From the NCBI GenBank assembly GCA_914767885.1, contig CAJZBQ010000063.1, forward strand, positions 697,449-761,448: a DNA stretch of 64,000 nucleotides, given 5' to 3'. The notes below the pieces were generated by a model that ran no database searches, was not told where the DNA came from, and worked only from the letters and a program-made list of their open reading frames with translations. Of this stretch, positions 43,901 through 53,993 are shown one piece after another. A program made the position numbers and the translations under genes. The DNA comes from Blepharisma stoltei. Its lineage: Eukaryota; Ciliophora; Heterotrichea; Heterotrichida; Blepharismidae. Positions within the stretch are counted from its first letter, which is position 1. Every line of letters starts with the position of its first letter.

Positions 43901-44037
43901 CCAGATGCCTTTTATTATTTTTGAAAAGTTTGAATGATTAATCCTTTTGCTCTAGAAATGCATCTCATAGAAAATGATTTCCAAGCATGAAGATTAATTT
44001 AGAAAGTAAAATTTAAAATTTATAATTACTTCTAAAT
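43901..44037. mobile_element. IES (137 bp) flanked by GCATCTGG, kelch site 1
   Basis: The 8-bp direct repeat GCATCTGG (minus strand) lies at both ends. Keeping one copy gives SLASGPPCAYSSA, matching paralogues. The ends are not TA. AT-rich interior. Confidence 0.6.
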
Positions 44038-44094
44038 CCAGATGCTAGTGAATGAACTTTATAATTTCTATCAATTATGTAGGAATTTCCAGTG

Positions 44095-44356
44095 ATTGGA
44101 TAGCCTATTGATAAATAAAATGGCACTCAAGAGAAATTAGCTCTGCTAATTTTCTCTCCCTCATGGGATTTTTTTTTCTGATAACTTCTGTATTGCAACA
44201 GCAGTTTAGCTCTGACAGATAAGTCGAGGCACTGCTCCAAGTAAATCAAGAGGCTCGAAGTTTAACTCTCAGCAAACCCCAGGAAGGTGACCCTTAGGCA
44301 GAGCACGCGCAGGAGCTGAGTCAAGGAGGAGCATCATGACCAAAAATAAAGCAGTA
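44095..44356. mobile_element. 262-bp insertion between ATTGGAT[AG]GCC repeats
   Basis: An 11-bp direct repeat with one mismatch flanks a GC-richer segment. Removal joins FCFGGGHPI to TGNSYIIDRN in frame. A small internal hairpin (GAGAAATTAGC...GCTAATTTTCTC) is present. SINE-like insertion or non-TA IES. Confidence 0.55.
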
Positions 44357-44894
44357 ATTGGATGGCCACCACCAAAACAAAACAGCTTTGCATTTGGAAG
44401 CTGAGCAATACATGTTCCATCATCTAATTTTTCTGAAAATTTCAATGCTTTCGTATCCTCTCTTTCATTTTCAGTATCATAAATAGTCAAAATAGTGCAC
44501 CCTGGATCTTGGTCAATAAGATAAAGAGATGTAATGTGATGATAAATATTGACATATTCATAATAAGCTTGGCTTAGTGATAGATCAGAAACTGAACTCT
44601 GGTTTTCATACATTGAGCAAGTTCTCCTGAAATCTCTCTCTGTTTCTGGGTCATTGCTGACTTTGCTTAGAATTGAAGATGTTTTGGCTTTTATGTCGTG
44701 AAAATTAATAATTGGTTTGGATAATCTAGATTGGGCTCATTGTGAGTTTGACTTGCTGCATTGCCGAAATCTTTTGAGAAAGAATCGAGTTGAAAATTAA
44801 GTAATTTAGCTTGATAAAGAGTTTTGACGTCCATTTATAAATTTGAAATGCCAATAAAATATATTGTAGTGTTGCTTGCTTTGGCTAATATAAT

Positions 44895-45210
44895 TACTCC
44901 CTCCGTGAGTGAAAGGAAATTTTGTTAAAAATTTTATATAAATTTTATTATAAATTTATTTTAATTTTAAAGAAAATATTAATTTATTTTAATTTTAAAG
45001 AAAATATTAATTTAATTTGTAAAATTTATATTTTAAATGCGAGCTGCTTAAAATTAAACAGAATTACTTGAGATTTCATTATATATCAAAACATTATTTG
45101 ATAAAACATCCATATATTGAACAATTTTTTTCTTCACTCACAGAGGATGGGTTTTTACCTAAAAAAATATAGGTATTTCTCCAATTGTTTTGTTTACTCA
45201 CGCGGGGAGT
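44895..45210 (-). mobile_element. CTCCGTGAGCGAAC-family MITE
   Basis: Ends TACTCCCTCCGTGAGTGAAA and CTCACGCGGGGAGTTAG, flanked by TA. Contains a local duplication (AATTTTAAAGAAAATATTAA twice). Spacer location. Confidence 0.65.
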
Positions 45211-45212
45211 TA

Positions 45213-45983
45213 GATATTTCTCTTTTAGAAATATAAATTTTTATTATTAGTAACCTTTTCTCATGGCTTTCTAAACTTTAAATACTTTATTTTTTATTGT
45301 GCCCATTAGCATAAAAGAGAAGGAGAGCTCTCATTTGGTATTTAGATTTTAAGACTTAGGTGCTATTTATGATCATAAAATAATATTAAGCTCATATAAG
45401 CTTCAATATTGCAATTAAATAACGCAAGAATATCAAATAGACTTTCAATGGAAGTACAATTTATTATCTTTATCATAATATTTTTAATTACATTAATATT
45501 CAAATATATAAATTTTTATAGTGAGTTTATGTTTTCTTATATTATTGAATGAAATTAGCTTGAAATGAAAAATAAAAATTGTAAATAATAACAAGAGATA
45601 GATATCGGCTCAGCAATATTCAGGAATCTCAAAGTGAGAGGTCTAACTCACAAGTCCGCTAAATTGTGGCTTGGCTACTAGGGCAATTGTGTATTCTTTT
45701 ATTTCCAGAAGCGCTTTGCCAGGTGAGTGTCCGATATGGAGGAGGGATGAACCTGCTCAAGTTGTTTTTGTTTTTCTGCCAACAATGCACAAGCAGTTGA
45801 GTTTTCTAGCAGTATGATTCGAGAAAAGGGAAGTAGGAATAGAAATTTCGGGAGTCTTTAAAATGGGAAACGTTTGGTGGTCATTATTAATTTTGAGTCA
45901 AAATCTTGTTTTATTAAGACCTATATTTTTCTATATATTTTTTATTCCTAGATTTTTAATTCAAAGCTAATTGGGGATTGGAG
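45213..45983. other. Spacer with a GC-richer block
   Basis: AT-rich, with an unidentified GC-richer block at about 45605-45860 (ATATCGGCTCAGCAATATTC, GAGTGTCCGATATGGAGGAG). No coding frame. Confidence 0.3.
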
Positions 45984-47318
45984 TTAGAGCTTAATCATCA
46001 CTTTTTTACTCAAGTTAAATTTGAAATAATTGGGTTTTGAACCGCAGCCTATATAAATTTCTCCTTTATTATATAAGCAACACATTTGAGTTGGATGATA
46101 AGGTATTATTGAAATTCCTACTGGCTTCCACACATACTCATTTCCAAATTCACTCTCATAGACTTTGCGCTTGCCACTCTCGATCAAATACAAGCTCCCT
46201 GCATTTATCAAGATCTTAGCTGCAAAATATTCAAAATCGTAAGGAATTTTCGAGAAAGAGTCAGTAGCAATTGAATATAGCCAAATACTCCATGAAAATT
46301 TTCCAGCAATCAAAACATTTTCATTAAATATTAAACTATGACAACATGCATCAGCTCATGGCATTGGGCATAATTTAATTCATCGATTTTCATCTAAATT
46401 AAACCTTTCTGATAGGCTTAAATTTCTACTTGTATTATCTGATCCTCCAAAGCAGTAGACATTTCTGTTAAAATATATATTTACTTAAGGCTGAATAATT
46501 TATTATTTAGAATCTATCAAATTATTATTTAATACAAATAATAAGAGATAGCTGACGACCAAGAGCAAGCAGTTCCAGATGGTTTAATAATTTTTTTAAA
46601 TTTATTTATCCATCTTAAAAGCAAGATAATTTAATAATAAATTCTCAGATGGCAAAATTCGGACTCTCAATTTTCTATCAATTATCGAAGTAATTCCAGA
46701 AGCTGGAAAATTTCCAAAACAGAATAATTCATTATCTGGAAGTTGCGCTATACATGTATAATCGCTCAATTGTAATGAAGTATCTAGCAGCTTTACGTTT
46801 TCTTTTTCCTCTTCAGTGTTATACACAATTAAGCTCGTTTTCTTATTAACCTCACCAATAAGATAAAGAGAAGTATTTTGAAAGCAATCTTGCTTTAGTG
46901 ATGGATCAGAAGCAGAAATCTTGCTCTCAATGAATTGAAAATTTCTTATAAAATTTTGCTCTATTTCTTTGATTCTAATATCAGAACTGGAATCTTTAAC
47001 TTTTGGCACCAACTTAATCTTATCCTCATCTGGCTTAGAAAATTCCTTTTCAATAATTCCGCTTGGTTTATCAATTTTTAAACAACTAGAGATTGTCTCA
47101 GAGATGCCCAATCTTCCCAGCTCTTCATAGAGCCATTTAATTTCCTTATCTTTTGTTTTAATTATTTGTGCTAAATGCTCTAAACTTATTTTGAGGGACT
47201 CTATTTGGCTCACATGCTTCTGCATTATTTTTTTGCATGCGGTTAGCTTTCTTTCGAGTAATAGATTTTTTTCTTTTTCCGAATTATACAAAGCAGCTAT
47301 GTCTCCAAGTTGCTCCAT
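45984..47318 (-). CDS. Kelch-like paralogue 3 with N-terminal coiled coil, 397 aa after two IESs
   Basis: ATG at 47318 (MEQLGDIAALYNSEKEKNLL), a coiled coil (LESLK/LAQIIKTKDKEIKWLYEE region), then the kelch-like propeller: QNTSLYLIGEVNKKTSLIVY, SDYTCIAQLPDNELFCFGNF, YFNRNVYCFGGSDNTSRNLS, ERFNLDENRWIKLCPMPW, HSLIFNENVLIAGKFSWSIW, LYLIESGKRKVYESEFGNEY. Two UGA codons near 46395 and 46360 are read as Trp. IESs at 46478-46548 and 46576-46645 split it. Without them 1194 nt remain, exactly 398 codons. Unlike paralogue 1 it has no B-box. Confidence 0.72.
46478..46548. mobile_element. TA-bounded IES (71 bp), kelch site 2
   Basis: After CSWSSA and before IYFNRNVYCFGG. TA at codon position 3/1 on both sides. 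Same site as 43803 and 50772. Confidence 0.7.
46576..46645. mobile_element. IES (70 bp) flanked by CCATCTG, kelch site 1
   Basis: The direct repeat CCATCTG (minus strand) lies at both ends. Keeping one copy gives RILPSGTACSWSSA. Same site as 43901 and 50311. Not TA-bounded. Confidence 0.65.
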
Positions 47319-49791
47319 TTTTAAAGAAAATTATTCTCCTATTGGTAACTGCAATTTTATTTGAAGCTGCTGATCTGTTTCATTGCATAGTTTTCTTATA
47401 AATTCATCAGGCTCTGTATGGCAAAAAATTAATTTGTTTCCTCTCACAAATTGTCTTTTAAAGAATAAGAATTGCTTTTTCATTTTCAGCACTCTTTTAA
47501 TGAGATAAATCCAATATTACAAAAATGAATATCGGGATTTTTATTTATCAGAAAAACCTATTAATTCATTTGAAAATTTTATCATTAAATATAAAATATT
47601 GTGCACTAAGACATAAGAGATTGCATAAGTAAATATTATTAACCGCATCAGAGTTATGAATAAACAATTATAAGATATAAGATATCTCTAATATTAATTA
47701 CTATTAAAGATAGGCAAGTTGATCATGATTACTATATGAAAATCGCTGGATCAAGAATAAGTGCTAGTTTTTTTTTTAATTTTTAGGTAGCCTCGTTTAA
47801 ATCAAAAACGGGGTGTTGTATGGTCTAAATTTTAGATTGCCTAAGCACAATACCACTAGTCAGGAGTTAAAGGGTGGACTCAAGCACTCCTAAACCACCC
47901 TGCTGAAGTAGATATTTAATGGTTCATTTCGTCAAAACGGAAAAGCTGACCATTTAGGATTTTGACAACGCATTTCATATTATCTAGTGGCTCTTGGCTA
48001 TTTAGTTAAATATCACGCGAGCACGGTTATAGATCGAACTTAACTCCCCCTCATTAGATGAAACATGAAAAATTAATTTGGCTTGCTAAATTTATAATGA
48101 TAAACTTTTTATTTTCTTTTTCTTGTTTTTAAATGGCTATTTTCCCAGCGCGACACAGGTAGCTGCATCTTGGACTACAAGTTTCATCTGGGTCAATAAA
48201 TTGGCCAGAAAACTCGCTTTTCGAGTTTTCGACTACCAAATCAAGCAAAGAAAATAAGTAGCAAAATAATTTATGAAAGATTTTTATAAGTTTTATAAAT
48301 AGAGCATATTCGCAATAAATAGATTGTAAAATCTTATTTAAACATTTTCACATAAATCAATTATTTTTATTTAATTTTTCATGAAATTAAATTATTGTCT
48401 CAATATTTATATTTTTTAAAATAAAAATAATTGAAGATGAGAATTTTAATTTTTATAAAAAATTTTGAAGACTAGATAATCAAACTTCTACATAGCTCCC
48501 TGATCATAAATTAAATTTGGATCGCTCACCATTACAGCCTTCCGCGCCATGGGAGAGTCTTGCACAACCTAATTGGACTTTCTGGCTCCGACTGGTTCCC
48601 ATGACACAGCTCCCATCATGCTAGGTCTTGCCGCTCTATTCATCTTTATATTTTGCTGACAATGCCCTTTCAAGAATCGTCGGAGGTTAAAACTCATGTC
48701 CCAGGGATGAACTCTCTGAGGCTCAAGGAAAGCCCACACCCTATATAAACCAAGGATACTAATCTTTTTCTTTAGCCGCCACTTAGCGTAATTTTCTCAA
48801 GGCCTACAGGGAACATTCAGGTGGGTAAGTCAAGCGGCCTTCTCCGCCATATATTTGTACATAAGCTCTTTGATCATTATGCTTACTTCATAAAAACTTA
48901 CTGTATTTTAGAACAGCAATCTAGATATTAAAAATTCTCATTATCCACTTCAAGATAGTTTAAGCTTATGCTACAAAGAATTTCTGACTATATTGGATGA
49001 TGCAAGATCAATATCATCAAATATTACAAGTTTAGTTTAAGTGAAGAATTATTGACTAAACTATTTTAAAATAACTGGAAAATAATAATTTTATAGACTA
49101 TAATTAGTTAAGAGAATAAAGCAATTGGTAGGGTTTTTTTATAATGAGCTGACTTTTATAGAGCGCAATCATCTTGCTTTATGCCTGAACATTTAATATA
49201 GCTCATCTAATCTTTTAAAGCAACGCTAATTAAGATTAGAATGAAAATTAATTAATAAGAAATTTTCAGGTTTAGCGATTTTAATTATTTGGCTACTTAA
49301 TAGAGGAATAAACGCAGGGTCTCCTTCTAGGAATGCTTAGAGCCTATAAACTTGCCATAGCTTAAATCTATACCAAACAGAAAATGGAGTTTATGATAGG
49401 ATGGGTTTTCCATCTGTAAGAAAATGGTTGATAGAAATTTCGAGTAATCAGCTATAATTATATATAAAGAGCATATACTGAGCTGAAGGCTGATCAGCTC
49501 AGCATTACTGCTCTATTTGATTTAAGAAAAATCTTGCTGAATGCACATTCTTGAACGCATCCTCCCGCAAGGCACCCGCATCATCCGTGGGATGTAAACA
49601 ACACTAGCTAAGAGGGCGGACCGATTTATCACATATGGAAATAGCCACTCGCTGCCTGCCACTCTTAATATTCAAAACGCCGCAATATAAGCAAAGATAA
49701 ATATATAAATAAGAAACTATAGAGGTACATATAAATAGAAGATTATTCAATATAAAAAATGATTTTATCACGATTTTAAGCATTATTATAA
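47319..49791. other. 2.5-kb spacer, several GC-richer unidentified blocks
   Basis: No coding frame. GC-richer stretches lie at about 47800-47990, 48150-48240, 48480-48850 and 49550-49650. A TAACTCCCCCTCATTAGATG sequence at 48042 resembles a MITE end but no partner end was found. Confidence 0.3.
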
Positions 49792-51327
49792 ATGGAAAAC
49801 AAAAGCCAAGCCAATTTACTTAGTATTCAACTCAACTCGGCCATAGAAGGTCTTAATGATGTTGTAAAACGAACCCAAAATCAAATAAGTCAAAACTATT
49901 CAAATAAACTATTAACTATTCAAGACCTAAAAGCTAAAACATCTGAAATTTTAAGTAAAGCCAAGAATGATCCAGAAACAGAGCAAGATTTCAGAAGAAT
50001 TTGCTCGCTATATGAGACTCAGAGTTCTTCTTCTGATCAGTCACTTTTCCAAGCTTATCAAGAATATGTTGATGCCTATCGCAAAATCACTTCTCTTTAT
50101 CTCATCGACAAAAATAATGAGAGAACTATTTTGACTATTTATGGCACTGAAAATGACAGAGAAGAGACCTGCGAGCTGGAAACTCCAGAAATGTTAGACC
50201 ATGGTACATGCATTGCTCAACTTCCAAATGGCGAGCTATTCTGTTTTGGCAAATGGCAACCTTCTGGAATTGCATTCATATTAGATAGAAACCTAAAATT
50301 CCGTAGATTGCCATCTGGAGCTGTAAATAAAACAAAAATTTTATTTATTACTTGTTTTAATAAGTTAGGCCTTGAAAATAGGTTTCTAATTGTATTCAAA
50401 GATTAAGCATAGCCAAGGCATTTAAAACAAATCTACTAACTTCCACTCGGTGAGTGAATTAAAACCATTGAAAATACCTATCTTTTGGCCAAAATCCACC
50501 CTGGGAAGTGATAATTAGTATTTGAAATCTCTAGCTAATTCTATTTAATTTAAAGAGATTGCATTTAAGAGCATAAATTTATAAATTAATTAATTTTCAC
50601 CTTACAATTTTGCTATGGGGATGTTTTTAAATCCGAAAAAAAAAAAATACTATGAGATTTATATATAAATCTCAAAAAAAAATTAATGCCATTCCTTTAG
50701 CGGATAAATTGTTTTGTTTGCTCACAGAGGTGGATTAAGCCATCTGGACCCGCTTATGGATGCCCATCGGCTAACATCTATTTAAATGAATTGGACGGTC
50801 AAGTATTTATTATATTTTAAGCTTGCTTATAGAGTATTTAGCTAAAATCCTATATTTATTTCAACAAAAACGTTTATTGTTTTGGAGGAAGAAGCTATAA
50901 TAGCTTTTCAACTCTATCTAGTAAATTTGACTTAGTTGGAAATAGGTGAATTAAATTAACTCCTATGCCAAGAGTTGACCTTTCTTGCCGTAGTGTAATA
51001 TTTAATGGGAACGTTTTGATTTCAGGCTGAGGAAAAAGAAATATATTGATATATTCAATTGATACTGACTCCTTCTCCACAACTCCTTATAACTTTCAAC
51101 TTGATAAACTAAATATCCTTATTAATGCAGAAGATAGGCTATATTTAATTGAGAGCCCGAATGGTTCAGTATATGAAAGTGAAATTGGAAACGAGTATGT
51201 TTGGGAAGCAATAGGAAACTCGATAATAAGTTTTTGGCCTTTCCGAGATTATTATTCATTTAATAAAGGAATAACAAATATGCCTATTGGCTCCTATAGC
51301 GAGAAGTTGAAAATTTTAGCAGAATAA
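49792..51327 (+). CDS. Kelch-like paralogue 4, 341 aa after two IESs
   Basis: ATG at 49792 (MENKSQANLLSIQLNSAIEG), a short helical N-terminus (LTIQDLKAKTSEILSKAKND), then the propeller: YRKITSLYLIDKNNERTILT, LDHGTCIAQLPNGELFCFGK, FILDRNLKFRRLPSG, YFNKNVYCFGGRS, KFDLVGNRWIKLTPMPR, RSVIFNGNVLISGWGKRN, LYLIESPNGSVYESEIGNEY. UGA is read as Trp in NRWIKL and SGWGKR. IESs at 50311-50739 and 50772-50852 interrupt it; without them 1026 nt remain, exactly 342 codons. It is closest to paralogue 2 at 43.3 kb and lies in the opposite orientation. Confidence 0.72.
50311..50739. mobile_element. IES (429 bp) flanked by CCATCTGG with a nested MITE, kelch site 1
   Basis: The direct repeat CCATCTGGA lies at 50311 and 50740. 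Keeping one copy gives RRLPSGPAYGCPSA in frame. A CTCCGTGAGCGAAC-family MITE fills 50437-50735. The remaining ~130 bp resembles the plain IESs at this site in paralogues 2 and 3. Confidence 0.7.
50437..50735 (+). mobile_element. CTCCGTGAGCGAAC-family MITE nested in an IES
   Basis: Ends TAACTTCCACTCGGTGAGTG and GCTCACAGAGGTGGATTA, with interior landmarks AGTGATAATTAGTATTTGAA and TTAAGAGCATAAATTTATAA. Confidence 0.65.
50772..50852. mobile_element. TA-bounded IES (81 bp), kelch site 2
   Basis: After YGCPSA and before IYFNKNVYCFGG. TA at codon position 3/1 on both sides. Confidence 0.7.
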
Positions 51328-52539
51328 ATAAATTCATATGCAAGATTTAATTGCATTTATAAATAAACTTCATCTAATAAATAAGTTTACTAGGATTCTT
51401 TTCATTCAATTATATACTTATAATAAATAAAATTTCCATACAAAAATGATGATTGGGGATATCTTCTATCTTAAATTTTATTTAAAATTATAGAATTCAT
51501 CAATTAGTAATAAATGAATAAAGAGATGTATACATTTCTTCTTGCTGTCTTTGCAAATGAACAATTTTTTTGTTTATTCTTAAGCGAAATAATTTTTATG
51601 AAATCTTTATTATTAATGTAATTTCAATTCCAAAAATCTCAATGATAAATATTTGATCCAATTATAGATGATTTTAGAATAAACCTCAAAGCTTAATAGA
51701 ATTAAGATTAGATTAAGTTAGAGTAAGGCGTCGTGGCAGTTATTTCAGTCTACCCCCGTTGAGAGCCAGCTTAAAATTTGTGGGAGTTAATCGCTAACTC
51801 CACCTAGCGCCATTTTCCAACCATGTCCACCAAAAAATGGTTATGTAGGGCAGTCTTAAGGATTCATTCAGTCGAATTTTGGGCTTAGCCCGTTGCATCC
51901 AGGTTCCTCTGTAGCTAGGGTGTGGCTACAAGTGATGGGTTGATTCTCCTTCTTTCCCCGTGATCCTAATTAAAGTCCTAACACAGCTCTTCTCATGTAG
52001 GAGTGTAGCATAAGCATTATCATCTTGTAATATGGCAAGGTTGCGATGAAAATTGTCCTCTGCTCCAACACACCAAAAACTTACTCCAGATACCTAGTTG
52101 ATTGGTCCCTCTTGCCATAGGCCTGAGTAAACCAACAGGACATTATAAACCTATTGTACACCATTTAATTAAGTATTAGAATTAAGAAAAAAATTTATTA
52201 TAATAACAATTTTTTTACAAGCTACAGATATTATTCTCCAAAAAAAGGAGATTTTATATTTTCAATTTAACATGAAGATAATTGCTAGAATATATAATCA
52301 TTGCCACTTGGGCAAAATGGAATTATAATTTTAAGATATTAACATTGTGAATATTTGAACGCCAGTGAGCTTGTCTACTAGTCACAACCAGTTGCCTGCT
52401 TTAGAACAGTAAGATATTTTACTAGTATTCAAATATTTGCAAAGCACTATATCATAAAAGATTATTTATTGCAAAAATTATAAGAAATACATTAAATTGC
52501 GTTGTGAATCAATACGCCAACTTAACTGCTGCAGCTGAT

Positions 52540-52880
52540 ACACAAGGACACTAGAGACTTTGGGAAGGAAGGATGGAATCTGATATGTGCATTGACATTT
52601 GAAAAAGATGGATAAACATTACTGAGCTAATCAGCCAAAGGGAAATCCAGTGGCAAGCTTTCCTCATCGAAAGCGGAGTCGAGATTAGAAATGAATGTCC
52701 AAGTAGTGTCAAAAGTTAGTCTCTTGGCCAATGGAAATGCTTTCTCTAGAACGATACAGGGATTGAGACCTGGGCTTCGAGTTTCCATTTTTGTCTAAAT
52801 TCAATCAAAAAATTACCCTCTTTGAATTTTTGGAGTTGGGCAGCCTATGTTGACGCGCGGTATGGTGAATAGTAAGGCTA
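52540..52880 (+). repeat. GC-richer island related to 10735-11160
   Basis: Shares ordered blocks with the first island: AGAACGATACAG...CCTGGGCTTCG and GACGCGCGGTATGG. No ORF. Weak similarity, so probably an old interspersed repeat. Confidence 0.35.
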
Positions 52881-53111
52881 CGCTAAAAGTTATTGTAGGT
52901 CATATAATTATAAGCTTGAGAGCACACTCAAAGATAGAACATTATAAATTTCAATTGAGCAAAAGAAAACTAATTCGCATTTAAAAGACGATGCTTAAAA
53001 GACAATGAAAAGATTTATTAATAAATCATTATTAAAATTTTAAAAGGTTTATTAAATTTAAGCTTCAAAATGTTTTTGAGGTAAAAATTTCTTGATTAGT
53101 TTTATAATACG

Positions 53112-53368
53112 TACTTCCCCCTAGCGATAAAAATATTTTGCTCGCTCATGGAGTGGATTAATTTTTTTTTTAGTTTACAGATAAATGTTATAGTAAATTT
53201 GTTTTTCAAAATTTAAAAATATTCCAATTTGTAATAAAAGTTTAATTTAATTTGTAAAATTTATGTTTTAAATGCAATCTGTTTTAAAATTAAACAGAAT
53301 TAGCTAGAGATTTATTATACTAATAATCACTTATATATGAATATTTTTATTCACACATGGAGGGGAGT
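53112..53368 (-). mobile_element. CTCCGTGAGCGAAC-family MITE (257 bp)
   Basis: TACTTCCCCCTAGCGATAAA ... CACATGGAGGGGAGTTA with an inner GCTCGCTCATGGAGTGG repeat and the family interior in reverse orientation. Confidence 0.6.
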
Positions 53369-53993
53369 TAAGATATTTAATGCTCATCTCTATTAAAATC
53401 TAAACAGTATTTTTGCAATTAAATCAATTTGTAATATCTTTCATTTGCACTTGATATGATATATATTAGCATTACCAATTTAAAATTAATTAAAAATAAA
53501 TGGCACCTAATAAAAATAAGCTATCTCATTTCAATCAGTAGAAATTGAGCCATCAAAATCTAAAAATCATTTAAAAAGAAATATTATTATCCTCTTCAAA
53601 AATATTCAAAATTATGACCTAGAATTTAAACTCAATTTTTCTTAAAGGTCGCAATATAGATTTTTACCAACATCATTGAAGAGCCTTTACTTTGCATAGC
53701 AGTTGGTAAGGGAGACACAAAGAAACCCTTTCAAATCTGTGTATTTGCTGAAGCAAGTCAGAAAAACGGTATATAAGGATTATCAAGCCATCAAAAAATA
53801 ATTATCTATTAAACGTTCTAAAATTCTAAAATAATTGTGAAAGATTAGATTAATTTAAAATTCTCCAATAAGAGCCATCATGGATAAATTAGGCAATTTA
53901 TAGCATTATCCTTCAATGATATAAAACTAAGACCAATTGCTTAAATTGTTGGAAAGATTTAATTATTTATCGAATATAAAAACAATGATAGCC

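Larger units (their letters stand above)
43348..44834 (-). pseudogene. Kelch-like paralogue 2, with two IESs, one insertion and a frameshift
   Basis: ATG at 44834 (MDVKTLYQAKLLNFQLDSFS). A one-base shift near 44740 separates this from FHDIKAKTSSILSKVSNDPE. The propeller follows: YHHITSLYLIDQDPGCTILT, LDDGTCIAQLPNAKLFCFGG, then GHPITGNSYIIDRNYKVHSL, YFNRSVYCFGGRN, HSVIFNGNILISGSLNSYIW, ILINAGRLYLIEDSLGKIYE, ending at TAG 43348. Three insertions lie inside (43803-43874, 43901-44037, 44095-44356), all removable in frame. Only the early frameshift argues against function, so it may be a working gene with a sequence error. It lacks the B-box part of the 35.8-kb paralogue. Confidence 0.55.
51328..53993. 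other. 2.7-kb spacer with GC-richer islands and one MITE
   Basis: No supported gene. A GC-richer block lies at 51715-52150 (CAGTCTACCCCCGTTGAGAG, CTCCACCTAGCGCCATTTTC). A second at 52540-52880 is related to 10735-11160, and a MITE lies at 53112-53368. Confidence 0.35.

Noticed and set aside
48042-48240. Possible further MITE from TAACTCCCCCTCATTAG
   Set aside because: Only one end is similar and no matching inverted end or family interior was found.
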